A stretch of 10,260 nt of DNA from Acidimicrobiia bacterium UBA6912. GTDB lineage: Bacteria; Actinomycetota; Acidimicrobiia; Spongiisociales; UBA5794. The stretch spans positions 10,597 through 20,856 of the forward strand of contig DKBA01000153.1 of NCBI GenBank assembly GCA_002450985.1, read 5' to 3'. Below the pieces are notes generated by a model. The model searched no databases. It had not been told where the DNA came from and was given only the letters and a program-made list of their open reading frames with translations. Position 1 is the stretch's first letter. Each line of letters starts with the position of its first letter. The position numbers and the translations under genes were made by a program. Shown piece after piece: positions 1 through 6,526 of this stretch.

Positions 1-18
1 CGTCTGTCGTCTGACTCC

Positions 19-24
19 TATTCT
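19..24 (+). promoter_or_regulatory. -10 box for argS (leaderless)
   Basis: TATTCT lies 6 nt before the argS ATG, so transcription would begin at or next to the start codon. No ribosome binding site is present between the box and the ATG. The matching -35 would sit at the very edge of the window or outside it and cannot be judged. The call rests on spacing and on the same arrangement at other genes in this window. Confidence 0.45.
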
Positions 25-30
25 TCGCGG

Positions 31-1800
31 ATGCCCTCGCTCACCGCCCAGCTGTCTGCGATCTTCGGCGATGCGTTCGCCTCGCTCGGGCTCGACCCGA
101 GCTTCGGCGCCGTCGTGGTGTCGTCGCGGCCCGAGCTGGCGCCGTACCAATGCAACGGGGCGCTCGGTGCGGCCAAGGCGGCGGGACGCCCTCCGCGGGA
201 GCTGGCAGAAGCCGTCGTCGCTGCGATCGATGCTCCTGGGGTGATCGGCGCGACGTCGGTGGCCGGACCCGGTTTCATCAACATCGACGTCACGCCCGAC
301 CACCTCGGCGCAACGGTCGACGAGATGCGCAGCGACGCCTCCCTCGGTGTCGAGCAGCCGGGTCGGGCGGCGAAGGTGATCGTCGACTACGGCGGCGCCA
401 ACGTCGCCAAGGCGCTCCACGTCGGCCACCTGCGGCCGGCGATCATCGGAGAGGCGATCAAGCGCACGCTGTGTTTCGCCGGGGCGGACGCCGTCGGTGA
501 TGTGCACCTCGGCGACTGGGGCATGTCGATCGGCCAGCTCATCGCCCACCTGCGCGAGCTGCACCCCGACTGGCCCTACTTCGATCGGGAGGCCACCGGC
601 CCGTTCCCCGAGGAGTCGCCTGTCAGCGTCGCCGACCTCGAACACCTCTACCCGGAGGCCGCCGCCCGCTACAAGGTCGATGCCGAGTTCGCCGCCAGGG
701 CGAGGCGCGCCACGGTCGAGCTGCAGGAGGGCCGGCCCGGATACCGGGCACTGTGGCAGCACTTCTGCGACGTGTCGATCGAGGACATGAAGGCGGTCTA
801 CGGCGACCTGAACGTGTCGTTCGAGCTCTGGTACGGCGAGAGCCGGGTGCACGACCGGATCGCGCCGATGATCGAGCGTATCCGCGCCGCCGGGGCCCTC
901 GAGGAGAGCGATGGGGCGCTCATCGTCGACGTCGCCGAGCCGGACGACACCAAGGAGATCCCGCCGCTCCTGCTGGTGAAATCCGACGGTGGCTACCTGT
1001 ACGGCACCACCGACCTCGCCACCGTCGAGGAACGGGTCGACGATCTGCATGCCGAAGCCGCCTACTACGTCGTCGATGCCCGCCAGGCGCTGCATTTCGA
1101 ACAGGTCTTTCGGGCGGCCCGCAAGGCCGGGATCGCCCCCGAGAGCGTCGTGCTGGAGCACGATCCGTTCGGCACCGTCAACGGCGCCGACGGGAAGCCC
1201 ATGCGCACCCGGGATGGCGATCTCCCTGGGCTGCGCAGCCTCATCGCTGCGGCGGTCGAACGCGCCGAGCAGCGACTCGCCGAAAACGATCTCGCCACCG
1301 AGTACCCAGAGGCCGAGCGGCATGCCATCGCCAAGAAGGTCGGCATCGCCGCCCTCAAGTACGGCGACCTGCAGAACCACCGCACATCGGATTACGTGTT
1401 CGACCTCGACCGCTTCGTGTCGTTCGAGGGCAAGACGGGTCCCTACCTCCTGTACAGCGCGGTGCGCATCCAGTCGATCCTGCGCAACGCACGCGAGCGG
1501 GCGCTCGTCCCCGGCACCGTGCTGCCCCCCGTCCACGATGCCGAGCGAGGGCTCATGCTGCGCCTCGTGCGGTTCCCGGACGTCCTGGCCCGCGCGGTCG
1601 ACTTTCGTTCGCCCAACCATCTCGCCGAATACGCCTACGAAGTCGCCACCGACTTCAACCGCTTCTACGAGGCGTGCCACATCCTCAGCGAGCCGGACCC
1701 GTCCCGCCAGGCCTCGTGGCTGGGCCTCGTCGAGGTGACGCTGCGTCTCTTGCGGACCTTGCTCGATCTCCTGGCGATCGACGTCCCGGAACGGATGTGA
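31..1800 (+). CDS. argS: Arginyl-tRNA synthetase
   Basis: Class I aminoacyl-tRNA synthetase that charges tRNA-Arg with arginine using ATP, in the cytoplasm. The 589-residue length is normal for bacterial ArgS (E. coli about 577). An N-terminal tRNA-binding domain (roughly residues 1-85) comes first, with the typical VAGPGFIN stretch at its end. The catalytic domain carries the HIGH signature as HVGH at residues 130-133. The degenerate KMSKS equivalent reads GKPMRTRDG at 388-396, which is normal for this family. The C-terminal DALR anticodon-binding helical domain begins near residue 470. The ATG at 31 is chosen because the conserved N-terminal domain begins there and a TATTCT box lies 6 nt upstream. 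The stop codon overlaps the lysA GTG by 4 nt, so the two genes are almost certainly cotranscribed. The argS-lysA pair is a known actinobacterial arrangement. Confidence 0.97.
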   Translation: MPSLTAQLSAIFGDAFASLGLDPSFGAVVVSSRPELAPYQCNGALGAAKAAGRPPRELAEAVVAAIDAPGVIGATSVAGPGFINIDVTPDHLGATVDEMRSDASLGVEQPGRAAKVIVDYGGANVAKALHVGHLRPAIIGEAIKRTLCFAGADAVGDVHLGDWGMSIGQLIAHLRELHPDWPYFDREATGPFPEESPVSVADLEHLYPEAAARYKVDAEFAARARRATVELQEGRPGYRALWQHFCDVSIEDMKAVYGDLNVSFELWYGESRVHDRIAPMIERIRAAGALEESDGALIVDVAEPDDTKEIPPLLLVKSDGGYLYGTTDLATVEERVDDLHAEAAYYVVDARQALHFEQVFRAARKAGIAPESVVLEHDPFGTVNGADGKPMRTRDGDLPGLRSLIAAAVERAEQRLAENDLATEYPEAERHAIAKKVGIAALKYGDLQNHRTSDYVFDLDRFVSFEGKTGPYLLYSAVRIQSILRNARERALVPGTVLPPVHDAERGLMLRLVRFPDVLARAVDFRSPNHLAEYAYEVATDFNRFYEACHILSEPDPSRQASWLGLVEVTLRLLRTLLDLLAIDVPERM

Positions 1801-3065
1801 ATCCGCTCCCGGCTGCGCTCCTCCCGGACACCGCAGAGGTCGATGGGACCGGCCGGCTGCGCATCGGGGGCTGCGACGTCATCGAGCTGGCGGCGACCCA
1901 CGGCACTCCGCTGTTCGTCTACGACGAGGCCCACCTGCGCAATCGGTGCCGGGAGACGGTGGCGGCGTTCGGCGACGGCGTCGCCTACGCCACCAAGGCG
2001 TTCCTGTGCGCAGCGATGGCCCGCCTCGCCGCCGAGGAGGGCATGCACCTCGACGTGGCCACTGGGGGTGAGCTGCACGTGGCGCTCGCCGCCGGCGTGC
2101 CGCCGCAGCGGTTGGTCCTCCACGGCAACAACAAGTCGTTGGCCGAGCTGGGCGCCGCCCTCGATGCGGGCGTGGGTCGCATCGTCGTCGACTCGTTCGA
2201 CGAGATGGATCGGATCGACCGCCTCGTGGCCGCAGGGCGTCCTGCCCCCGAGGTGCTCATTCGGGTCACGCCGGGGGTCGAGGCCCACACTCACGAGTAC
2301 CTCCAGACCGGGGTGGCGGATTCCAAGTTCGGCTTCGGCCTCGCCGCAGGGGCGGCGGAGGCTGCGGTGCGGCGGGCGGCGGATTCGGGGACGATGCACC
2401 TCATGGGGCTCCACGCCCACATCGGCAGCCAAGTGTTCACCGTCGACTCGTTCCGGTTCGCGATCGAAGTACTCGCCCCGTTCGTGGTGCGCCACGGGCT
2501 CCCCGAGCTGTCGATCGGTGGGGGTCTCGGCGTCGCGTACGTGACCGGCGAGTCGGCGCCCACGATCATCGAGTGGGCGGACGTGGTGCGTACCGCATGT
2601 CGGGATGCAGGCATCGCAGCCCGGGTCACGGCCGAGCCCGGGCGGGCGATCGTGGCGGCGGCGGCCGTCACCCTCTACACCGTCGGGACCATCAAGGAGT
2701 TGCCCACCCGCACCTACGTCGCGGTCGACGGCGGCATGAGCGACAACCCACGACCTGTGCTGTACGGCAGCGGCTACGAGGCCTTCCTGCCCCGGGCCGT
2801 CGAGGCCGCACGGCCCCGACGGGTCCGCATCGTCGGCAAGCACTGCGAGTCTGGTGACGTGATCGTTGCCAACGCGGCCGTCCCCGATGACATCGCCGTT
2901 GGCGACGTGCTGGCGACGCCCGTCACCGGAGCGTACGGACACTCGATGGGGTCCAACTACAACATGGTGCTGCGGCCCGCCGTCGTGTTCGTCGCCGACG
3001 GGAACGCCCGTCTCGTCGTCCGTCGTGAGACGCTCGGCGACCTGACGGCTCGTGACATCGGGTGA
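1797..3065 (+). CDS. lysA: Diaminopimelate decarboxylase
   Basis: PLP enzyme of fold type III that decarboxylates meso-diaminopimelate to L-lysine, the last step of lysine synthesis, in the cytoplasm. The 422-residue protein has the PLP lysine in YATKAF (K67), then HGNNKS, the HIGSQ segment (H208) and EPGR (E280). CESGD follows, with the substrate-site cysteine C350 supplied to the partner subunit, and near the C-terminus comes the YGHSMGSNYN motif. The start is taken as GTG, whose last bases form GTGA with the argS stop. The reading frame stays open far upstream inside argS, but that extension is antisense-like noise and lacks homology. There is no strong Shine-Dalgarno site, so translation is probably coupled to argS. 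In many actinobacteria hom follows lysA directly; here hom lies about 4.9 kb further on. Confidence 0.96.
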   Translation: MNPLPAALLPDTAEVDGTGRLRIGGCDVIELAATHGTPLFVYDEAHLRNRCRETVAAFGDGVAYATKAFLCAAMARLAAEEGMHLDVATGGELHVALAAGVPPQRLVLHGNNKSLAELGAALDAGVGRIVVDSFDEMDRIDRLVAAGRPAPEVLIRVTPGVEAHTHEYLQTGVADSKFGFGLAAGAAEAAVRRAADSGTMHLMGLHAHIGSQVFTVDSFRFAIEVLAPFVVRHGLPELSIGGGLGVAYVTGESAPTIIEWADVVRTACRDAGIAARVTAEPGRAIVAAAAVTLYTVGTIKELPTRTYVAVDGGMSDNPRPVLYGSGYEAFLPRAVEAARPRRVRIVGKHCESGDVIVANAAVPDDIAVGDVLATPVTGAYGHSMGSNYNMVLRPAVVFVADGNARLVVRRETLGDLTARDIG

Positions 3066-3072
3066 GGTGGTC

Positions 3073-3090
3073 GGTCGCGTCGCTGCGACC
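3073..3090 (+). terminator. Short stem-loop after lysA
   Basis: GGTCGC and GCGACC form a perfect 6-bp stem around a 6-nt loop, starting 8 nt after the lysA stop. There is no T-tract. It may be a weak terminator or an RNA-stabilising 3' end for the argS-lysA message. Actinobacterial terminators often lack U-runs, so the call is tentative. Confidence 0.35.
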
Positions 3091-3100
3091 TCCGCGTCAC

Positions 3101-3106
3101 TAGATT
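3101..3106 (+). promoter_or_regulatory. Candidate -10 box for the ABC exporter operon
   Basis: TAGATT matches the TANNNT core of a sigma-70 type -10 box and lies 42 nt before the ABC ATPase GTG, just after the post-lysA hairpin. No convincing -35 is visible at the usual spacing. If real, it separates the exporter from the argS-lysA transcript. Confidence 0.3.
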
Positions 3107-3135
3107 CGGCTCAGCCGCCGCCGCCCCACGGCACT

Positions 3136-3141
3136 GAGAGG
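3136..3141 (+). promoter_or_regulatory. Ribosome binding site deciding the ABC ATPase start
   Basis: GAGAGG sits 6 nt before the GTG at 3148. The frame is open from an ATG at 3052, but that longer start lies inside the end of lysA and would add 32 residues with no ABC-family character. This site is the main reason for choosing the GTG. Confidence 0.6.
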
Positions 3142-3147
3142 CCCCCC

Positions 3148-4158
3148 GTGAACCAGCCCATCGTCATGGCCGAGAACGTCTCGAAGGCGTTCGGTGAGGT
3201 CCAAGCTCTCGACGACGTCTCGCTCGAGTTCGAGCCCGGGATCATCTACGGCCTCCTCGGCCCGAACGGCGCAGGCAAGACCACCCTCATCAGGGTCCTC
3301 ACCACCCTGCTCCGACCCGACACGGGCACGGTGCGGGTCGCCGGGATCGACGTGCTGCACGATCCCACCACGGCGCGAACCCGGCTCGGCCTGGCCGGGC
3401 AGTTCGCCGCCGTCGACGACTACCTCACGGGCCGAGAGAACGTCGAGATGATCGGCCGTCTCTACATGCTGTCGGCGGCGGAGGCGAAGCGGCGGACGGC
3501 CGAGGTGCTGGAGCGGATCCACCTCGTCGACTCTGCCGACCGTCCGGTCCGTACGTACTCGGGTGGCATGCGACGACGTCTCGATCTGGCCGCGTCGATG
3601 GTGGGAAGGCCGCAGATCCTGTTTCTCGACGAGCCGACGACCGGGATCGATCCCGGAAACCGCATCGACATCTGGGACCTCATCATCGACATGGTCGCCG
3701 AGGGAACGTCCATCCTCCTCACGACGCAGTACCTCGACGAAGCGGACCAGCTCGCCGCCAGGATCGGGGTGATCGACCACGGCAAGCTCATCAGCGAAGG
3801 CACCCCCGAGCAGCTGAAGGACAAGCTCGGCGGCGCCGTCGTCGAGATGGCGGTGTCGGACGACATGGTGCAGACGACCATCGACGTCCTGTCCCGGATC
3901 GGTGAGGGTGAGCCGACCTTCGAGAAGGCGTCGAAACGAATCCACGTCCCGGCACCCGACGGCTCTCGCACCCTCGTGGAGGCGGTGCGCCGTCTCGACG
4001 CGGCCGGGATCACACCGGACGACATCGTGCTACGCAAGCCGACCCTCGATGACGCGTTCCTGGCCCTCACCGGTCACGCTCCCGAGGGCGACGAAGGCGA
4101 GGAACAGAGCGGCAACGGCCGGCGCGGACGCCGGCGTCCAGCAGGGAGCGCCTCATGA
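3148..4158 (+). CDS. ABC transporter ATP-binding protein, DrrA type
   Basis: Cytoplasmic ATPase of an ABC-2 type exporter; it should pair with the permease encoded immediately downstream. In the 336-residue protein the Walker A motif is GPNGAGKTT (38-46), the Q-loop is Q85, the signature is SGGM (138-141), and Walker B ends in D161-E162. The H-loop position holds Gln (Q194 in TTQYLDEADQLA) and not His, as in daunorubicin-resistance DrrA-type proteins. A C-terminal accessory domain (about 230-315, DUF4162-like by position) and a charged Arg/Glu/Gly tail follow. The stop overlaps the permease ATG (ATGA), which indicates tight coupling. Substrate cannot be read from the sequence; the family includes drug, lipid and polysaccharide exporters. 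No biosynthetic cluster is visible nearby, so a drug-resistance role is only one possibility. Confidence 0.92.
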   Translation: MNQPIVMAENVSKAFGEVQALDDVSLEFEPGIIYGLLGPNGAGKTTLIRVLTTLLRPDTGTVRVAGIDVLHDPTTARTRLGLAGQFAAVDDYLTGRENVEMIGRLYMLSAAEAKRRTAEVLERIHLVDSADRPVRTYSGGMRRRLDLAASMVGRPQILFLDEPTTGIDPGNRIDIWDLIIDMVAEGTSILLTTQYLDEADQLAARIGVIDHGKLISEGTPEQLKDKLGGAVVEMAVSDDMVQTTIDVLSRIGEGEPTFEKASKRIHVPAPDGSRTLVEAVRRLDAAGITPDDIVLRKPTLDDAFLALTGHAPEGDEGEEQSGNGRRGRRRPAGSAS

Positions 4159-4997
4159 CCACCACGACGCACGCACCCCCGGAGCACGTCCGCATCACGC
4201 TCGCCCACGGCATCCGCGACACGGCAGTGATCACGCGGCGCAATCTCCTGCGCAACGTGCGACTGCCTCAGCTGCTGCTGTTCGCCACCGTCCAGCCCGT
4301 GATGTTCCTGCTGCTGTTCAACTACGTCTTCGGCGGAGCGATCGGCGGGGAGATCCCGGCGGCGGCCGGCGGCAAGTACATCAACTGGCTGGTGCCCGGC
4401 CTCCTGGTCCAGGTTGCGGCCTTCGGCGCCGGTCAGACGGCCATCGGACTCACCGAGGACCTCTCCAAAGGCGTGATCGACCGCTTCCGCTCGCTCCCCA
4501 TGGCGCGCTCCGCGGTGCTGGCCGGCAGGACGCTGTCCGACCTCATCCGCAACGGCTTCGTCATCACCCTGATGATGACGGTCGGCTTCCTCATCGGGTT
4601 CCGCTGGCAGACGAGCATCTTCGGGATGCTGGGCGGCATGCTCGTCGCCATGACGTTCGCCTACGCCTTGTCGTGGGTCATGGCAGCGATCGGGCTTGCC
4701 GTGAAGAACCCCGAGGCGGTGCAGTCGGCCGTCTTCCTCCCCGTGTTCCCTCTCGTCTTCGCCAGCTCGGTGTTCGTGCCGACCGAGACGATGCCGGACT
4801 GGCTCCGGGCCTTCGCCGACAACCAGCCCATCACGATCACGGTGAATGCCCTGCGCGGCCTGATCCTCGGTCAGGGAGCGCTGCAGCCGGGACAGACCGT
4901 GGCGGGCGAGATCGGGCTCGCCCTCCTGTGGTCGCTGGGGATCCTGGCCGTCTTCGCCCCCCTCGCCGTTCGCCTCTACCGCCGGATCTCGGACTAG
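4155..4997 (+). CDS. ABC-2 type transporter permease, DrrB type
   Basis: Integral membrane half of the exporter with the preceding ATPase. The 280-residue protein has about six hydrophobic segments, roughly at residues 37-63, 76-98, 133-150, 155-184, 190-209 and 252-275. The cytoplasmic stretch EDLSKGVIDRFRSLPMARSA, between the second and third segments, is the conserved ABC-2/DrrB signature that contacts the ATPase. The first segment FLLLFNYVFGGAI is also typical. A good ribosome binding site, AGGGAG at 4143-4148, lies 6 nt before the ATG, inside the end of the ATPase gene. The gene ends convergently against the rhodanese operon with 59 nt between them. The transported substrate is unknown. 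Confidence 0.92.
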   Translation: MTTTTHAPPEHVRITLAHGIRDTAVITRRNLLRNVRLPQLLLFATVQPVMFLLLFNYVFGGAIGGEIPAAAGGKYINWLVPGLLVQVAAFGAGQTAIGLTEDLSKGVIDRFRSLPMARSAVLAGRTLSDLIRNGFVITLMMTVGFLIGFRWQTSIFGMLGGMLVAMTFAYALSWVMAAIGLAVKNPEAVQSAVFLPVFPLVFASSVFVPTETMPDWLRAFADNQPITITVNALRGLILGQGALQPGQTVAGEIGLALLWSLGILAVFAPLAVRLYRRISD

Positions 4998-5030
4998 CTC
5001 TGCGGCCGTTCAGCCGGAAGCCGTGAGCCG

Positions 5031-5051
5031 GGCGGGGGTCGGGCCCCCGCC
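5031..5051. terminator. Bidirectional GC-rich hairpin between convergent genes
   Basis: An 8-bp stem (GGCGGGGG paired with CCCCCGCC, counting the outer G5031-C5051 pair) encloses a 5-nt loop. It sits between the permease stop and the stop of the third rhodanese gene. There is no T-tract on either strand, but its place between two converging operons makes a shared terminator the natural reading. Confidence 0.6.
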
Positions 5052-5056
5052 GATGC

Positions 5057-5458
5057 TCACTGCTCCAGGGGGTAGCCCGCCTCTGCCCAGGTGACGACGC
5101 CGCCGCCGAGCTCGTAGACCTCGGTGAAGCCGAGGTCCCGCATCGCATCGATGGTGGTTGCGGAACGATTGCCGGAGCGGCAGTAGACGAAGTAGGGGGT
5201 CTCCTTGTCCAGTCCATCGAGCCGATCCAGGAAATCGGGGGCGTAGAAGTCCAGGTTCTCCGAGCCTGCGATGTGTCCGGCGGCGTACTCCTCCGGGGTG
5301 CGTACGTCGAGGACCACGAGTCCCGTGGGAGGCGCGGTGAGGAGCTCCTGCGCCTCGGGTGCGTCCACCAACTCGATGGTGGGTGCCGCCGCCGCCGAGC
5401 TGCACGCTGCGAGTGCCAGCGCACCGGCAACGGCCAGCGCCGCGATTCGTCGTTTCAT
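5057..5458 (-). CDS. Rhodanese-domain lipoprotein (third gene of operon)
   Basis: Predicted secreted, lipid-anchored single-domain sulfurtransferase of 133 residues. It starts with MKRRIAALAVAGALALAACSS: a basic n-region, a hydrophobic core and a lipobox LAAC with C19 as the lipidation site. The mature part is one rhodanese domain, with LDVRTPEEYAAGHIAG (50-65), the active-site loop CRSGNRS with catalytic C93, and the C-terminal GGGVVTW...GYP element. The upstream frame is open over the neighbouring gene, but the signal peptide and a strong AGGAAG ribosome binding site just before it fix the start. Its ATG overlaps the stop of the second rhodanese gene as ATGA. Rhodaneses move sulfane sulfur between thiosulfate or persulfides and thiol acceptors. 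An extracytoplasmic copy suggests handling of sulfur compounds outside the membrane. The physiological donor and acceptor are unknown. Confidence 0.9.
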   Translation of the reverse strand: MKRRIAALAVAGALALAACSSAAAAPTIELVDAPEAQELLTAPPTGLVVLDVRTPEEYAAGHIAGSENLDFYAPDFLDRLDGLDKETPYFVYCRSGNRSATTIDAMRDLGFTEVYELGGGVVTWAEAGYPLEQ

Positions 5459-5796
5459 GACTTCTTCCTCTTTCTCGGGGAGCCGCCGAGCGGCAGGCCG
5501 TGGCGGCTCCAGGCGATCATGCCACCTCTCACGTTCAATGCGGAGATCCCGTTGCGTCGCAGGAGCGCAGCGGCCCGCGCCGACCGGTTGCCCGATCGGC
5601 AGATCACGAGCACCTCGTGGCCCTGCAGGCGCTCCAACCTCTGGGGGAGCGAGGAGAGGGGGATGTGCTGGGCGCCAGCGGCACGCCCGTCGCGCTTCCA
5701 CTCGTCCCCGGAACGCACGTCGATGAGGAGCGCCCCGTTGCCGGCTGCCTCGTGGGCGTCCGTCACCGACACGCTCCTTCGCCCGAACAGGCTCAT
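5455..5796 (-). CDS. Single-domain rhodanese (second gene of operon)
   Basis: Cytoplasmic sulfurtransferase of 113 residues with no signal peptide. The rhodanese fold shows as LLIDVRSGDEWKRDGRAAGAQHIPL (23-47), the active-site loop CRSGNRS with catalytic C66, and the closing GGMIAWSRHGLPL. A basic tail PRKRKKS ends the protein. The ATG overlaps the stop of the first rhodanese gene and the TGA overlaps the start of the third, both as ATGA, so the three are translationally coupled. No clear ribosome binding site precedes it, in keeping with coupling. It belongs with GlpE/PspE-sized rhodaneses; the exact donor and acceptor are not deducible. Confidence 0.9.
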   Translation of the reverse strand: MSLFGRRSVSVTDAHEAAGNGALLIDVRSGDEWKRDGRAAGAQHIPLSSLPQRLERLQGHEVLVICRSGNRSARAAALLRRNGISALNVRGGMIAWSRHGLPLGGSPRKRKKS

Positions 5797-6107
5797 GCCA
5801 GTCCGAGCGGGACGAGGCCCCCCGCCAGGTTCGCCACCTTGGCGAAGCCGGCCCCGGCGAGGAACCGTGCGGCGCTGTCACTGCGGTTCCCGGAACGGCA
5901 CACCACGAGGGTCGGCTTCGTCCGATCGAGGTGACCGAGGCTCGTCGGCAGGCTGCCGAGCGACACGAGCCGTGACCCGGGCAACGTGCCCCGCGCCCAC
6001 TCGTGGGGCTCGCGCACGTCGAGAATCGTTGCGTCGTTCGCCTGCGCCCACTCCCGCCAGCGGGCGGAAGGCACTTGCTCGACGGTCATGGTGGGGATCG
6101 AGGTCAT
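5793..6107 (-). CDS. Single-domain rhodanese (first gene of operon)
   Basis: Cytoplasmic sulfurtransferase of 104 residues, the promoter-proximal gene of the trio. It shows TILDVREPHEWARGTLPGS (27-45) and the active-site loop CRSGNRS with catalytic C70. After the usual NLAGG it ends as LVPLGLA, so it lacks the Trp and G-x-P of the closing helix found in its two neighbours; the end coincides with the overlap into the next gene. The ATG at 6107 is preferred over one at 6152 because AGGAG stands 7 nt upstream. The longer start would also overlap the operator and place the promoter inside the gene. The -35/-10 pair and a repressor operator lie just upstream, so expression is probably derepressed by reactive sulfur species. 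Confidence 0.87.
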   Translation of the reverse strand: MTSIPTMTVEQVPSARWREWAQANDATILDVREPHEWARGTLPGSRLVSLGSLPTSLGHLDRTKPTLVVCRSGNRSDSAARFLAGAGFAKVANLAGGLVPLGLA

Positions 6108-6114
6108 CGTCACA

Positions 6115-6120
6115 CTCCTG
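6115..6120 (-). promoter_or_regulatory. Ribosome binding site of first rhodanese gene
   Basis: CAGGAG on the minus strand, 7 nt before the ATG at 6107. It decides between that start and an upstream in-frame ATG at 6152 that falls in the operator. Confidence 0.6.
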
Positions 6121-6142
6121 AGCGGGGTCAAAGGTCCGGACT

Positions 6143-6171
6143 TTTCTAACATACCCCTGGGGGTATAGCAA
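6143..6171 (-). promoter_or_regulatory. Promoter of the rhodanese operon
   Basis: On the minus strand TTGCTA (6171-6166) and TAGAAA (6148-6143) are separated by 17 nt, a regular sigma-70 spacing with 4 of 6 matches in each box. The repressor operator fills the spacer, which is the classic layout for repression. An alternative -10, TATGTT at 6153-6148, overlaps the operator itself. Transcription would start near 6136, giving an untranslated leader of about 30 nt with a good ribosome binding site. Confidence 0.5.
6151..6166. promoter_or_regulatory. CsoR/CstR-family operator, site 1 (rhodanese operon)
   Basis: ATACCCCTGGGGGTAT is a perfect inverted repeat with 7-bp arms around a central TG. AT-flanked G/C-tract palindromes of this kind are the known binding sites of CsoR-family repressors. 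It lies between the repressor gene and the rhodanese genes, inside the promoter spacer. The second site at 6484-6499 shares the ATACCC-N4-GGGTAT frame at the same 16-bp length. Confidence 0.82.
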
Positions 6172-6206
6172 GCCCTCGATCGCCGGCCTGGGACACGTGG
6201 ATCCGT

Positions 6207-6473
6207 TCAGGCGAGTTGGAGGAACATCTTCTCCAGGCGTTCTTGGGTGTATCCCTCGTCGGCGGCACGTTCCGGGTCGAGGGCGCACTGCGTCATCGTG
6301 GCGGCGAAGTACGTGAAACCGGCCTGCTGGAGCGCTCCGAGTGCCGCGGCGAACTGCGTGACCACGTCGGTGCACTCCCGGCCATCCTCGATCATGGACT
6401 GGATCCCGCGGATCTGCCCCTCCACGCGCCGCAGGCGCGCCTGGACTTCGTTGGTCTTCTGGTTGAGCTGCAT
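6207..6473 (-). CDS. CsoR-family transcriptional repressor, CstR-like (persulfide-sensing type)
   Basis: All-helical DNA-binding repressor of 88 residues (DUF156/CsoR family). It shows the family pattern RLRRVEGQIRGIQSMI (13-28) and the two conserved cysteines C34 and C63. In copper-sensing CsoR (M. tuberculosis C36-H61-C65) the Cu(I) site needs a His four residues before the second Cys; here that position is T59. Two cysteines without the His is the pattern of CstR-type sensors, in which they form di-, tri- or tetrasulfide bridges when persulfides are present. Three rhodanese genes directly downstream and the lack of any copper pump or chaperone nearby support this. The ATG at 6473 is where family similarity begins; a TATCCT box 7 nt upstream implies a leaderless message. 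Operators lie on both sides of the gene, so autoregulation is likely. FrmR/RcnR-type formaldehyde or nickel sensing fits less well. Confidence 0.9.
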   Translation of the reverse strand: MQLNQKTNEVQARLRRVEGQIRGIQSMIEDGRECTDVVTQFAAALGALQQAGFTYFAATMTQCALDPERAADEGYTQERLEKMFLQLA

Positions 6474-6480
6474 GTTGGCG

Positions 6481-6486
6481 AGGATA
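6481..6486 (-). promoter_or_regulatory. -10 box of the repressor gene (leaderless)
   Basis: TATCCT on the minus strand ends 7 nt before the repressor ATG and shares its TAT with the end of operator site 2. There is no ribosome binding site, so the message would be leaderless. No clear -35 is visible. Repressor binding would cover this box directly. Confidence 0.45.
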
Positions 6487-6499
6487 CCCCACCGGGTAT
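6484..6499. promoter_or_regulatory. CsoR/CstR-family operator, site 2 (repressor autoregulation)
   Basis: ATACCCCACCGGGTAT has perfect 6-bp arms (ATACCC/GGGTAT) around CACC, the same 16-bp frame as site 1. It ends 11 nt before the repressor ATG and overlaps that gene's -10. It lies in the divergent gap shared with the sulfotransferase gene, so an effect on that gene is possible but less direct. Confidence 0.8.
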
Positions 6500-6526
6500 T
6501 CGGTCCGGCGGTGCGCTCGGCACCGG

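Noticed and set aside
753..1796. Long open frame upstream of and in frame with lysA, inside argS
   Set aside because: It is an Arg/Pro-rich shadow of argS in another frame. LysA similarity begins just after the GTG at 1797, which overlaps the argS stop in the usual way.
1665..2942. 425-codon open frame on the minus strand opposite lysA
   Set aside because: Composition is that of an antisense shadow in high-GC DNA (Arg, His, Gly, Asp rich), with no domain motifs, while the plus strand encodes a complete LysA.
3148..4997. Exporter as part of an antibiotic biosynthesis cluster
   Set aside because: No biosynthetic genes are present in the window; the DrrAB-type family is widespread and does not by itself indicate drug resistance.
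6207..6473. Copper-responsive CsoR
   Set aside because: The required His is Thr (T59) and there is no copper pump or chaperone gene nearby.
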